The position numbers and the translations under genes are program-made. Source: Paenibacillus sp. IHBB 10380 (GTDB lineage Bacteria; Bacillota; Bacilli; Paenibacillales; Paenibacillaceae). Taken from it: a stretch of DNA of 64,000 nt. Shown in pieces: positions 39,017 through 47,264 of this stretch. Positions within the stretch are counted from its first letter, which is position 1, and each line of letters begins with the position of its first letter. The stretch lies in contig NZ_CP010976.1 in the NCBI RefSeq assembly GCF_000949425.1, positions 868,001-932,000 of the forward strand. The letters run 5' to 3'. The notes beneath the pieces were generated by a model. The model did no database searches, was not told the DNA's origin, and saw only the letters and a program-made list of their open reading frames with translations.

Positions 39017-39185
39017 AGCATTAATAAAGTAACCCGGATCACTGGTACCCTTGCCAACAGGGCAACCGCCTTTTAATAAGAAATAGCGGAGCAAGCCGAG
39101 AAGAGGTTCTTTGGATTAATCCAATAGCAGCCGGCAGGTTGGACAGATTACTATGAATATATAATATTAGAAAAATATCAGGTTT

Positions 39186-39887
39186 CTAGAGGCTGGTTTG
39201 TTTAATTAAATTTACTATTTCAAAAACACTGTCTTTATAGGCTGTCATTAACTCATATCTTTTTGAGACATTTGTATAACGACCTATTGAAGATATTGTA
39301 ATGCCGTTTTTATCCTTATATATACCCGAATCTACTTGACCAGGAGAAATATTATGTGCTGAATTATTTCTAAGTATTTTAATTCTTTTAAAGTTTTCAG
39401 ATTTGATTATTGCGTTTAGCTTATTAAATCTGCTTGGATCAATTAATTTTAGTTTTTGAACAGCAGGGCCAAAGTAAATCATCTTACCATCCCATTTCAT
39501 TTCAAAGTTAATTGAGAGAATATGGGCCATCGTATCTAAAGCGGAAGAAGCTTTGAACAAAAAAACTTCACTATAAAATTCAAAACCTTCTTTATTGGTC
39601 CAGTGTTCACTTGTGAATTCAGGGAAATATTTATTCGTTTCTTTATCGTAATAAGGTTCATCAGGTATACCTCTCTCGTAATAATAAGAGGACATAATAT
39701 AGCTAAAATTAATTTCATGCAGGCGTTGTGCGAGCATTCTTACCCATGTATTGATTTCAATTGCTTCCTCATCAAAAAAAGATATAAACTCTTGTTTTAT
39801 AAAATCTTTTGCGTGAAATTTGTAGTAAGTAGCCAATTCTTTTAATTGTTGCATTTCATCTGGGTTTGGGAAAGGTATATCATACAT
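39186..39887 (-). CDS. HEPN-domain protein (Cthe_2314-like)
   Basis: 233-residue, mainly helical protein. The stretch ILRNNSAHN contains R-N-N-S-A-H, the R-x4-H motif of HEPN ribonuclease-type domains, at about residues 174-179, after a long helical part with SALDTMAHILSINFEMKW. This reads like the Cthe_2314 family of HEPN proteins, whose role is unknown. Clear AGGAGG site before ATG. It stands alone and opposite to the phage genes, with lower GC, which fits a cargo (moron) gene; HEPN proteins are often toxins or defence effectors, but that is inference here. Confidence 0.65.
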   Translation of the reverse strand: MYDIPFPNPDEMQQLKELATYYKFHAKDFIKQEFISFFDEEAIEINTWVRMLAQRLHEINFSYIMSSYYYERGIPDEPYYDKETNKYFPEFTSEHWTNKEGFEFYSEVFLFKASSALDTMAHILSINFEMKWDGKMIYFGPAVQKLKLIDPSRFNKLNAIIKSENFKRIKILRNNSAHNISPGQVDSGIYKDKNGITISSIGRYTNVSKRYELMTAYKDSVFEIVNLIKQTSL

Positions 39888-39992
39888 GGTTTAACCTCCT
39901 ACTAATAGTAATACCCCGCACCTTGGTCGGCCCGCGGGGTCAATAAGTAACTATTTCCTCACTTTGATTATAACATGAGTGAGGGGATTATC

Positions 39993-40396
39993 ATGGGGAA
40001 AGGCGATAAACAAGCAATTCAACTGGCTTTTGACATCCTCTCGATCGACGAAATTGAAACCCGTCGTAGGGTGGAAGAGCATCTGGAAACGATTCGTGTG
40101 TACCGGCAGATTGGATTCGTGCGGCGCTAGGCAGCACTAACGGCAAGCCCGGAACCACGGATCGAGCAGCGGAATTGGAGCAACAGTCGAAGTTATTGGA
40201 TTTAGCAATGGGGAGGCTTAAGAAGGCGAAACGAGAGATTATAGAGCGGCGATATATGATTATGAGGATGAGTATGATTCGATTCTCTGTGGGGAATTTG
40301 GGATGAGTGAGCGGAAGTATCGGCGGGTGAAATTCGCGGGCAATTTATGTTTTGGCGTGTGCATTAAGGCTTGAGGTGCTGATTGATAAAGAATAA
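39993..40396 (+). pseudogene. ArpU-like phage late transcription regulator, broken
   Basis: The three frames together read as an ArpU-family protein: MGKGDKQAIQLAFDILSIDE and RVEEHLETIRVYRQIGFVRR (frame 1), then AAELEQQSKLLDLAMGRLKKAK (frame 2), then DYEDEYDSILCGEFGMSERKYRRVKF (frame 3) and LACALRLEVLIDKE to the stop. The GMSERKYRRVK part is the usual helix-turn-helix. At least three shifts are needed, so it is not functional. Confidence 0.8.
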
Positions 40397-40493
40397 TATT
40401 TGAGACTGGTGAAATCCAGTCTTTTTTTGTTGTAAAAAGGGAATCCATCTTATTAACGCGAATAACAATATAAGGAAAATAGGAGGGGTAATA

Positions 40494-41798
40494 ATGGCAG
40501 ACATAATTATTACAAGAAACGACTTTTTACACGAAGTTATTTTTGAACTGGCAGAAACAGCGCAAAATTTAACTTTTCCAATGCCGCGGGTTATTGAGTA
40601 TTTAAAAAAAGAAGGGTTCATTATTAGTTTTACTGAAACTTACGGAAATGTCACAGTCTTACGAAGACAAGGTGCAAAAGCAATAGTCACAGAAATGACA
40701 ATTTGTTTTGAAAAGTTAGATAGTGGAGAAAAGGAGAAGTTTCATCAGAACTTCCATTCATACATAGTTTCAAGAGCTAAAATATTTTTTGAATCTGCAC
40801 TACAAAATAATAATGCAGCTAAGATCAATCTTATTCAAAATCAGTTTAGAACTTGTGTTAGTAACATGTACTATTCCTTGCATAATTCATTTGCTTCAAT
40901 GGTCGAAAATTATAAATCAACTATTATTGAGAATGAAGATATAAAAAAAAGTATCAGTTCAGAGGATGAAGAAACAACTTTGGGGCATTTTACTCCAAAC
41001 TCTCTAGAAATATTCCTAACAACAATAGATGATATTTGTCAATCTGAGAGAGAGGAGTTTCTTGTTCGTCCTGAACTAGGGAGAGGGAAGAAAAGTTATG
41101 AAAATCCATTTGCATGGCTGTATGTAATTTTTTATAACGATTTTGGTGGAGATGACCTACAGAGAATAATAATAGATATGAGGTCAGCACTGGAAAATGC
41201 AGACCTGAATAATTATGGAGTTGATGAATCTCAAAGAAGATCCAGTTTTGAAAACCAACTCAAAGAGAATTTAAATCGTATTCACGAAATAATTCAGACT
41301 GAGACAAATACAAGTTCCCCTAAATATGTTATTGCTATTTTAGCTGGATTTTTGTCATATGCGTATATGCTCAGACAATCAGGAGATTATGATTCATTAT
41401 TTGATGTCAAAATGTCTCAACAAGATATAATTAATTGGACTATTACAACTTCAAATTTCATGGATTTAGTGATGATTAATTTAAAGGAAGGGTCTGAAAC
41501 AGAACATACAAGAGTACAGAAGTTGGATGCTGCCAGTTCGACTGAGATTTTGAAGGGTAACGTCCCAGATAATTTTAAGCCAATAATGACAATAACCGGA
41601 ATTATTATTTCAAGAGAATTTGAATTATTTAGCGCAATTAAAAAATTAAATCAAATTCAAGGGTACGCAAATATAAATTACTCAAAAAAAATGTCCGTGA
41701 TTAATAACGACACAAGTATTGTAACAATCTCTAGAGTGTTATTTTCTACTCCATTAGTTTGCTATATTACATTCTCAAAACAAGGTCTATTTAGGTAG
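40494..41798 (+). CDS. Unknown AT-rich cargo protein, 5' part of a split gene
   Basis: 434 residues from MADIIITRNDFLHEVIFELA, behind TAGGAGGGG. No family recognised. It is acidic and helical; FRTCVSNMYYSLHNSFASMV recalls HEPN or helical-bundle wording, but only loosely. It stops at TAG (41796-41798), and the -1 frame continues at once with coding-like sequence into the next reading frame. The whole span 40494-42487 is 1994 bp, one base short of a multiple of three, so a single-base deletion would join both into one protein of about 664 residues. Confidence 0.7.
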   Translation: MADIIITRNDFLHEVIFELAETAQNLTFPMPRVIEYLKKEGFIISFTETYGNVTVLRRQGAKAIVTEMTICFEKLDSGEKEKFHQNFHSYIVSRAKIFFESALQNNNAAKINLIQNQFRTCVSNMYYSLHNSFASMVENYKSTIIENEDIKKSISSEDEETTLGHFTPNSLEIFLTTIDDICQSEREEFLVRPELGRGKKSYENPFAWLYVIFYNDFGGDDLQRIIIDMRSALENADLNNYGVDESQRRSSFENQLKENLNRIHEIIQTETNTSSPKYVIAILAGFLSYAYMLRQSGDYDSLFDVKMSQQDIINWTITTSNFMDLVMINLKEGSETEHTRVQKLDAASSTEILKGNVPDNFKPIMTITGIIISREFELFSAIKKLNQIQGYANINYSKKMSVINNDTSIVTISRVLFSTPLVCYITFSKQGLFR

Positions 41799-41917
41799 AC
41801 GTTGCACTAGAACAGCATATTAATTCAGTTTCTAGATTAAATGTATCAAGATTACGAGAAGATATTAATCCATATTATTTAGAAAAGCTCGTAGAAAAAG
41901 ATGTTATTGAAAAAGAT

Positions 41918-42487
41918 ATGTTAAGTTTAACAAATGACTCCTATATAGTTCGTGGGCTACCATTTTTCGATGTTGATAAAAACACCCATTATTATGGAAT
42001 ATTGACCGGAATAAGTGAGCATATAAATATGAATGTTTCAAGAAGTATAGGTCGTGAACTTACGATATTATCAGAGGAGCTAAGTTCACCTAATCAGCAA
42101 ATTGTTATAAGTCTTTTCAATAATATAAATAAATATCTTGTAAGAAATAGGATTGATAGATATATAAAAAGAGGCGATGATCGATCTAAAGAGTCGTGGT
42201 TCATAATCTTCACTCCAGATGATCAAACATTCACAGAAGAGGATAAAAGTATAATAATGCGTCATGGATATTCCGAGGAAACAGAAATCACTTTGCATCA
42301 TGTGAAATTTTCTGAGAGAGAATTAAAATTTATGTTACAAGGAGATTATAGTTTTTTAAAGTTGGTAATTGAGGAAATGAGGAAGAGTGTTCCAAATAAT
42401 GCACCACAAATAGAAGAACAAATCATTATTGATGAAACCGAGCTAGATGATAGCTTTCCTAGTATAGAGATTGTGCATCTCAATTAA
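41918..42487 (+). CDS. Unknown AT-rich cargo protein, 3' part of a split gene
   Basis: The frame is open from 41795 (VDVALEQHINSVSRLNVSRL) and the first ATG is at 41918 with no good ribosome site, so this is most likely the C-terminal part of the upstream gene after a frameshift. 189 residues from that ATG; it ends PSIEIVHLN. Mixed alpha/beta with an acidic tail; no family recognised. It lies between the phage ArpU remnant and the late-region iterons. Confidence 0.6.
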   Translation: MLSLTNDSYIVRGLPFFDVDKNTHYYGILTGISEHINMNVSRSIGRELTILSEELSSPNQQIVISLFNNINKYLVRNRIDRYIKRGDDRSKESWFIIFTPDDQTFTEEDKSIIMRHGYSEETEITLHHVKFSERELKFMLQGDYSFLKLVIEEMRKSVPNNAPQIEEQIIIDETELDDSFPSIEIVHLN

Positions 42488-42493
42488 TAGCTC

Positions 42494-42537
42494 TGACCGT
42501 TTTTTGACTGACATTTGACCGTACAATGGCCGTTCAG
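42494..42537 (+). repeat. Four 11-bp iterons, phage late-promoter type
   Basis: TGACCGTTTTT, TGACTGACATT, TGACCGTACAA and TGGCCGTTCAG follow one another exactly every 11 bp (42494, 42505, 42516, 42527). Face-of-helix spacing like this is seen between ArpU-type regulators and terminase genes in Gram-positive phages, so these may be binding sites of that regulator. Confidence 0.6.
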
Positions 42538-42689
42538 TAGGGTTTAGGCATGATATATTTGTATTGTAGAAATCAGGCGATAATGACACGTACAGCTGCA
42601 TGAATGCGGCATTAAACTGGGGCGTAAATCTTTTCGCCTTTTCTATGTCCACCTAGTTAATAAATCACTATATGATTCGGGGCGATAAA

Positions 42690-42887
42690 ATGGAGCAAGT
42701 CTTGGAAAAATGGGAATGCTTGAATGACGATTGTAACAGTTCGTTTCTGGTTGATAGAATTAGTGCTATAGATAAGATACTTTCTTGTCCTTTTTGCAGG
42801 GGTGAATGTGAAGCGGTAGCTCATTCAAATCCAACAACCGACTTAGTAATAATGGATCAATTAAATGGCTACTTGTATCCTTATTAA
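42690..42887 (+). CDS. Small zinc-ribbon protein
   Basis: 65 residues, MEQVLEKWECLNDDCNSSFL with C-x4-C, then CPFCRGECEAVAH with C-x2-C, giving a zinc ribbon. ATG at 42690 behind GGGGCGATAAA; an in-frame start at 42672 also exists. Such single-ribbon proteins are common in phage early or late modules. No role can be assigned. Confidence 0.6.
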   Translation: MEQVLEKWECLNDDCNSSFLVDRISAIDKILSCPFCRGECEAVAHSNPTTDLVIMDQLNGYLYPY

Positions 42888-43205
42888 AGATAGGTAAGGA
42901 ACGTGAGCATTTACAAGGAATAGTTTGATTGTATCCATAAATCCCATCATAGATCGTTGACTCTAGTTTTAGTGGATGGGTAAAATGGTCTTGTCCTTCT
43001 TCTATAATAACAAAGTACGTATGCTTTTAAAGCAAAGAGCAAAGCATTTTTGCTGCGGACGTTACGAACGCCAATCTTTTAGATACGTAATAATATTATC
43101 GATTATCGTAATAAAATCATGAAATAACGTACATATTCAGACGAAGTCGTTCCTTATGGGGCGGCTTTTTCTATTTTATAATTTAGGATTTTAGGAGGAA
43201 TAGTG
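42888..43205. other. Gap without a recognisable gene
   Basis: 318 bp of AT-rich phage-remnant sequence; no frame with a ribosome site and no clear hairpin with a T run. Confidence 0.5.
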
Positions 43206-43358
43206 ATGAAGAAGTTAAACAGGCTTAAGGACCCACCGGTATATAAGCAGCCAGCTAAGTGCAAGAGGTGCATTTGGGGCGAATGGACAGGCACTAAACA
43301 GTTTTGTAGCAGAGTGAAATGCCAGAAGGAAAAAACTCCCCGAGTGTCGAATTTGTGA
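43206..43358 (+). CDS. Small cysteine-rich phage protein
   Basis: 50 residues, MKKLNRLKDPPVYKQPAKCK with C-x2-C (KCKRCIWG) and later FCSRVKC, a likely zinc site. Strong TAGGAGGAATAGTG ribosome site. Basic, short, and in the phage gene direction. Too short for the usual gene-length cut-off. Confidence 0.55.
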   Translation: MKKLNRLKDPPVYKQPAKCKRCIWGEWTGTKQFCSRVKCQKEKTPRVSNL

Positions 43359-43385
43359 TATTAATAATTAGGAGGGTGTTTATTA

Positions 43386-43961
43386 ATGTATATATTTAAA
43401 TATTTAACCGTTCTATTTTACATCATTGCGGTTTTTGGTAATTATCAGTTGTTGAGGCATAAGGATTTAAATCGAAAAAAATGGATTATTTTAGGTGGTC
43501 CAATAAGTACAATAATTTTACTGTTCTTAAATGATAAAGGGCAAGAATGCGATGATAAGGTATTAAATTTTTTCATAAAGATAACGGAAGGTAGTAAGGG
43601 GATTCCTAACTGGAAATATCTTAATAAAGTCGTTGAAGATATAAAAAATGAAGAACTAGAGAAGAAAGATAAACAAAAATTACAAGCACTTATTAATTAT
43701 GAATTAGAAGCTAAGAGAAATGCCTTGAATGTGTTTATATTCTCTAGTACAGCAGCGGTGTCAATGTTCATACTTATTTTATCAATTTCTAAACCAGAAA
43801 ACGAAACTAATATTTTTGAAATAGTATTGACATCCTTAGCTGCATTACTTCCTTTATTATTAATTTATAGTTTTATACTTCTCTCAGTTGTTAGAGCTAC
43901 TACTCGTATCAAAATTGTGAAAGAAGCGTTAGAGATTAATGAATCAGATTTAGCATCCTAA
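43386..43961 (+). CDS. Membrane protein of unknown function
   Basis: 191 residues with two N-terminal membrane segments (about residues 3-20 and 33-48), a soluble Lys/Glu-rich helical loop of about 65 residues, and two more membrane segments (118-135, 145-170). ATG at 43386 behind TTAGGAGGG. No family recognised. Lies in the element between small zinc proteins and the ParB remnant and may be a cargo gene. Confidence 0.65.
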   Translation: MYIFKYLTVLFYIIAVFGNYQLLRHKDLNRKKWIILGGPISTIILLFLNDKGQECDDKVLNFFIKITEGSKGIPNWKYLNKVVEDIKNEELEKKDKQKLQALINYELEAKRNALNVFIFSSTAAVSMFILILSISKPENETNIFEIVLTSLAALLPLLLIYSFILLSVVRATTRIKIVKEALEINESDLAS

Positions 43962-43985
43962 CCGGGTGCTTTTTCTTTTTCCTTC

Positions 43986-44087
43986 ATGTCACTCTACAAG
44001 CTCATTCCAGGCACGTATGTTCTTGTATTACAAATATCGGATGAAGGATATAAAACGTCAGAATGGTACCATTGCGTTGGCGTGTGA
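43986..44087 (+). CDS. Short phage-remnant frame
   Basis: 33 codons, MSLYKLIPGTYVLVLQISDE to WYHCVGV. The beta-strand pattern (TYVLVLQIS) looks protein-like but there is no good ribosome site. Possibly the end of a lost phage gene. Confidence 0.3.
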   Translation: MSLYKLIPGTYVLVLQISDEGYKTSEWYHCVGV

Positions 44088-44131
44088 GTCTGTTTTCGTC
44101 TCATCTTAAAAACCAACTTAACTCATAGGAG

Positions 44132-44667
44132 GTGTCTATTATCGACATCAGGACTATTACTATCGATAAGATTAATACAACGGTTTATAACCCGAGAGCT
44201 GACCTTCAGCCTGAGGATCCAGAGTATGAGAAATTAAAGAGATCCATTGAACAATTCGGCTACATCGATCCAATCATTCGGAATGAACGTACCGGGAACA
44301 TGGTCGGTAGACATCAGTGTTATAAGATTATGGTTAATGAGAAAGGCCATACAGAGTTAGCCGTATCCGTTGTGGATCTGGACGACCAACAAGAGAAGCT
44401 ACTGAACATCGCACTGAACAAAGTCTCTGGTCGTTGGGATGATGAAGCGCTGGCCCGATTACTGGATGACCTACAGGTTAACGGAGCTGATCTGGATTTG
44501 ACTCGAACGAAATTGAAGGACTTATCGAAGAATTCAAGGAGCTGCCTGATGATCAACTGGGTGACTTTGAGAACCGTGAACTGGACGTATCTGATTTTGA
44601 TGAGTCTAGGTTTGATTGTAAATGTCCAAGGTGCGGGTTTGTATTTGATCGAGAGGAAGTATCATGA
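44132..44667 (+). pseudogene. Phage ParB-like nuclease-domain protein, frameshifted
   Basis: The ParB/Srx-type domain is clear: KINTTVYNPRADLQPEDPEY, KLKRSIEQFGYIDPIIRNE, TGNMVGRHQCYKIM (GRHQ where GGHQR is usual) and LLNIALNKVSGRWDDEALA. After DLDLT the frame changes; the other frame continues DSNEIEGLIEEFKELPDDQL and ends in a CKCPRCGFVF zinc ribbon. Family proteins read DLTGFD there, so about 10 bases were lost, perhaps between two GATTTGACT copies. The next methylase start overlaps its stop (ATGA), as in phage methylase modules. Confidence 0.8.
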
Positions 44668-44918
44668 GCCGTCCAGCATGGGATTGGAAGCTGTCTGATT
44701 TAGCGGCTGTCCCTCAGCATGGTCGGACAGTGTTCAGTTGCTTCAGTTGCGGTGGTGGTTCCACGATGGGCTATAAGCTGGCTAGGTATAAGATGTTGGG
44801 TAATGTTGAGATTGATCCACAGATGATGCGTATATATCGGAAGAAACATAGCCCACCACATCCTTTCTTGATACCGATTCAGGATATAGATATCGAATTG
44901 CAGAAGGATGAATTGTAA
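44664..44918 (+). pseudogene. Phage DNA (cytosine-5) methyltransferase, N-terminal fragment
   Basis: 84 residues with the SAM-binding start VFSCFSCGGGSTMGYKLARY and GNVEIDPQMMRIYRKKH, as in phage Dcm-type enzymes of about 400 residues. The catalytic PC motif and target domain are gone; the frame ends at 44916-44918 just before the TetR promoter. The cut marks the junction where phage genes were lost or replaced. Confidence 0.78.
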
Positions 44919-44927
44919 ACACTTCAC

Positions 44928-44956
44928 TTGATTTTGTACCGTCCAGACGGTATAGT
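44928..44956 (+). promoter_or_regulatory. Promoter and palindromic operator of the TetR/SMR cassette
   Basis: TTGATT (44928-44933) and TATAGT (44951-44956) are 17 bp apart. The perfect palindrome TACCGTC-CA-GACGGTA (44937-44952) fills the spacer and touches the -10, a classic place for autorepression by a TetR protein. Confidence 0.85.
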
Positions 44957-44975
44957 AAATTCGGGTGGTGATAAG

Positions 44976-45518
44976 ATGAGCGAAACGAATAAAACGCCAA
45001 AACGAATCCAAATACTAATGGCAGCATCTAAAATTGTTAAAGAGCTCGGGTTAGAACATTTAACGCTTGATGCAGTAGCAAAGGAAGCAGGTATTAGCAA
45101 AGGAGGTTTGCTGTATCATTTTCCAACCAAAGATGCATTAATCTTAGGTATGGTCCAAGAGTTGACAAATCGATTTTCAACTGAAGTGGATCAGAAGGTT
45201 AAGGAAGATCGAAAAGAAAAGGGCAAATGGAGCAGAGCCTATCTTGAGGCAACTGCTAATAGTTCTAATGATATGAATTCAGTATTAGCAGCAGTTCTTT
45301 TTACAGGACCTAGTGTAGTGGAAGGATTACACGAGCAATATAAAACATGGCAAAAGAATATTGAAAATGATGGTTTGAACCCTGTACACTCCACAATTAT
45401 AAGACTTGTCGCGGACGGGTTATGGTTTACTGATATGTTTGGTCTTGCTCCACCTGACGATGATTTGAAGAAAAAAATAATCCATGAGTTAACAAACTGG
45501 ACAGGGGAGGTGAAGTAA
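44976..45518 (+). CDS. TetR-family transcriptional repressor
   Basis: Likely represses its own operon with the SMR pump. The N-terminal helix-turn-helix is typical: RIQILMAASKIVKELGLEHL, TLDAVAKEAGISKGGLLYHFP. The rest is a helical ligand domain. 180 residues from the ATG at 44976, which follows GGGTGGTG. Stop and next start overlap (TAATG). The inducer is not known; pumps of this type export cationic drugs. Confidence 0.9.
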   Translation: MSETNKTPKRIQILMAASKIVKELGLEHLTLDAVAKEAGISKGGLLYHFPTKDALILGMVQELTNRFSTEVDQKVKEDRKEKGKWSRAYLEATANSSNDMNSVLAAVLFTGPSVVEGLHEQYKTWQKNIENDGLNPVHSTIIRLVADGLWFTDMFGLAPPDDDLKKKIIHELTNWTGEVK

Positions 45519-45889
45519 TGGCATATTTCTTTTTGGCTATCTCAATTGCAAGTGAGCTTGTCGGGACTTCTATGCTGAAAGCTTCTCAAGGGTTTACTAA
45601 ACTAACTCCCTCACTCGTAACGATTATCAGCTTTGTTTGTTCATTTTATTTTTTGTCTTTGTCACTTAAATCAATCCCTTTAAACACTGCTTATGCTATT
45701 TGGTCAGGGATCGGTGCGGTAGCGACGACTGTTATTTCAGTTATGATTTGGAAAGAAAAAATTAATTTAGGGAGTATTGCTGGCATTGCATTGATTATTG
45801 TTGGAGTAGTTGTTCTTAATTTACTTGGTCCTGGTCATGGACCTTCAAATGAAGATGCAACTAAATTAGAAACGTCGGTATCTAAATAA
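45518..45889 (+). CDS. SMR-family multidrug efflux protein
   Basis: Four-helix proton-driven exporter of quaternary ammonium or other cationic compounds, acting as a dimer. The essential membrane Glu is in AISIASELVGTSMLKASQGF, and AYAIWSGIGAVATTVISV is the family signature. 123 residues, with a 15-20 residue tail beyond the usual ~107. Coupled to the TetR gene and closed by its own terminator. Confidence 0.92.
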   Translation: MAYFFLAISIASELVGTSMLKASQGFTKLTPSLVTIISFVCSFYFLSLSLKSIPLNTAYAIWSGIGAVATTVISVMIWKEKINLGSIAGIALIIVGVVVLNLLGPGHGPSNEDATKLETSVSK

Positions 45890-45904
45890 ACATATAAGGA
45901 AAAG

Positions 45905-45930
45905 GCGAGCATATCTGGCTCGCTTTTTTT
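45905..45930 (+). terminator. Terminator of the TetR/SMR cassette
   Basis: GCGAGC (45905-45910) and GCTCGC (45918-45923) with a 7-base loop, followed by seven T. Confidence 0.85.
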
Positions 45931-45953
45931 GTTGGGGGTGGTGATGGTGTAAC

Positions 45954-46208
45954 ATGGCGAGAGAGAAGCCCAGAACGGGACAAGGTAAAGCAAATGTGGC
46001 TGGAGGAGGCGGGACGATGAAGCTAGAGTACATTTCCGCTGCTCTCTCCACTGGGGAAAGTAAGGTCCGGAAGTGGAAGTCACTGGACCGATGGGAAGAC
46101 GATCTCAAAGGGAGCGTTCCACATAAACTTGAAACAAAGATCGCGAGTTCGGACAGAGAGAACAAAAATGCAATATTTGAAATATATAATTTACTAGGCG
46201 GTGAGTGA
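45954..46208 (+). CDS. terS: Phage terminase small subunit, shortened
   Basis: 84 residues: MAREKPRTGQGKANVAGGGG, then the helix-turn-helix SAALSTGESKVRKWKSLDRW and EDDLKG, typical of PBSX/SPP1-type small terminases, which are normally 150-250 residues. The helix-turn-helix binds packaging sites. The C-terminal oligomer part is missing, and no large subunit follows. Confidence 0.72.
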   Translation: MAREKPRTGQGKANVAGGGGTMKLEYISAALSTGESKVRKWKSLDRWEDDLKGSVPHKLETKIASSDRENKNAIFEIYNLLGGE

Positions 46209-46267
46209 TGAATATCATGAGCTGTCTTTTATTTTGGCTTCTCATGAAAACAGTGAAGGGAGGTGGA

Positions 46268-46402
46268 ATGAATATGGTAATCGTAATGGTATCTCTAATT
46301 ATTTGGGGCGACATTACTTTTGAACAAGTGCCGGATAACAGCAGGGTGCAGTTAGAGCGAAGCTTGAAGCACAGAGGCTTAATGAAAATGGACAACCCAT
46401 AG
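46268..46402 (+). CDS. Small phage protein, CD1375/XkdX-like
   Basis: 44 residues, MNMVIVMVSLIIWGDITFEQ then VPDNSRVQLERSLKHRG. The I-x-x-G/D-x-x-TFEQVP pattern is seen in very short phage tail-region proteins. Strong GGAGGTGGA site. An in-frame start at 46205 would add a hydrophobic stretch and seems less likely. Confidence 0.55.
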   Translation: MNMVIVMVSLIIWGDITFEQVPDNSRVQLERSLKHRGLMKMDNP

Positions 46403-46414
46403 AAACAGTTTAGA

Positions 46415-46441
46415 CACGCCGCATATGGAGCGTGCTTTTTT
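46415..46441 (+). terminator. Terminator after the small tail-region gene
   Basis: CACGC (46415-46419) pairs with GCGTG (46430-46434), followed by C and six T. Confidence 0.7.
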
Positions 46442-46595
46442 ATGCCTTCGGAGCCGATCTGGAGATTATAAAAAACGCTAAATAAATATAATAATTTACA
46501 ACATTTAGGAATTTTATCACATTATTTTGTAGAAATATAGCGATATAATAGAGTCGAATCGGCCGATTCAAACTAGCTAGGAAGGGTGGAAGAAT

Positions 46596-46784
46596 ATGAA
46601 ATCTAAAAAATTGGTTTCAGTCCTCCTTGCTATTAATTGGTATGATACAAGAGATACTGGAACGGGACCGGAAAAATTCGGAATTAATAAGTATTCTAAT
46701 AACAAAGGGCCCTTTAGTAGATGTACTGATTATGTAATCTTCAATAATATTCTTTCTTTTGAAGCGAATGAGTATACAAACTAA
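46596..46784 (+). CDS. 62-residue peptide of an unnamed small family
   Basis: Starts MKSKKLVSVLLAINWYDTRD with a short hydrophobic N-terminus like a signal peptide that is cut short, then NKYSNNKGPFSRCTDYVIFN and a short end. Good ribosome site GAAGGGTGGAAG. The second half reappears in a fragment at 62,236-62,373 (NKTWNKGSFSKRTDYVIFDE). Role unknown; small secreted peptide or toxin-like is possible. Confidence 0.5.
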   Translation: MKSKKLVSVLLAINWYDTRDTGTGPEKFGINKYSNNKGPFSRCTDYVIFNNILSFEANEYTN

Positions 46785-46906
46785 GATATTAAGAGCTCTG
46801 CGGGAATCGCTAACGAGGCTTTTATCTGTTTCTAACCTCAATATAATCTCCCTTTAAGGTTTATCTTCTTCTATATAGATAACCCCTTTTAATAACATAT
46901 ACGTAA

Positions 46907-46938
46907 GATCCTGCTGGCATGTGCTGACAGGGTCTTTT
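46907..46938 (+). terminator. Terminator-like hairpin
   Basis: GATCCTGCTGGC and GCTGACAGGGTC pair with G-U steps around ATGT, then TTTT. The same motif recurs at 60,937-60,965. Confidence 0.65.
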
Positions 46939-47015
46939 ATTTACCGTGTAACCCTTACTAATCCCTAATTACTACATAAGATATGAGGTACCTTAAATCA
47001 AAGGAGGTTGTACTC

Positions 47016-47132
47016 ATGAGTGAAGTTGTTGGAGGATATGGCGGTGTTGGTGGGTTTGGTGGTGGAGGTATAGGGGCAATTTTAGTTCTGTTCATTTTAT
47101 TAGTTATCATTTCCAAAGCTTTCTTATACTAA
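47016..47132 (+). CDS. YjcZ-family sporulation peptide
   Basis: 38 residues: Gly-rich head (MSEVVGGYGGVGGFGGGGIG) and one membrane segment AILVLFILLVIISKAFLY, the YjcZ family layout. Strong AAAGGAGG site. Families like this are expressed in spores in B. subtilis. Too short for usual gene calling. A terminator-like hairpin follows at 47,153-47,180. Confidence 0.85.
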   Translation: MSEVVGGYGGVGGFGGGGIGAILVLFILLVIISKAFLY

Positions 47133-47264
47133 ACTAATAGCTATTTTATCCTTAAAAAGATCTTGTTGGCTGGGTCTTTTTTCCTTGGAAGAAAAATTTC
47201 CTTTGCCATTAAACCCAATCTTCATTTTATGTTCTAACATATAGTAAGGGGTACTCAATTGAAA

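Noticed and set aside
41790..41800. Programmed frameshift joining the two cargo frames
   Set aside because: No slippery heptamer is present at the overlap; a simple base loss is more likely.
42443..42652. 69-codon minus-strand frame downstream of the split cargo gene
   Set aside because: It covers the 11-bp iteron region and has no ribosome site; the repeats explain the pattern better.
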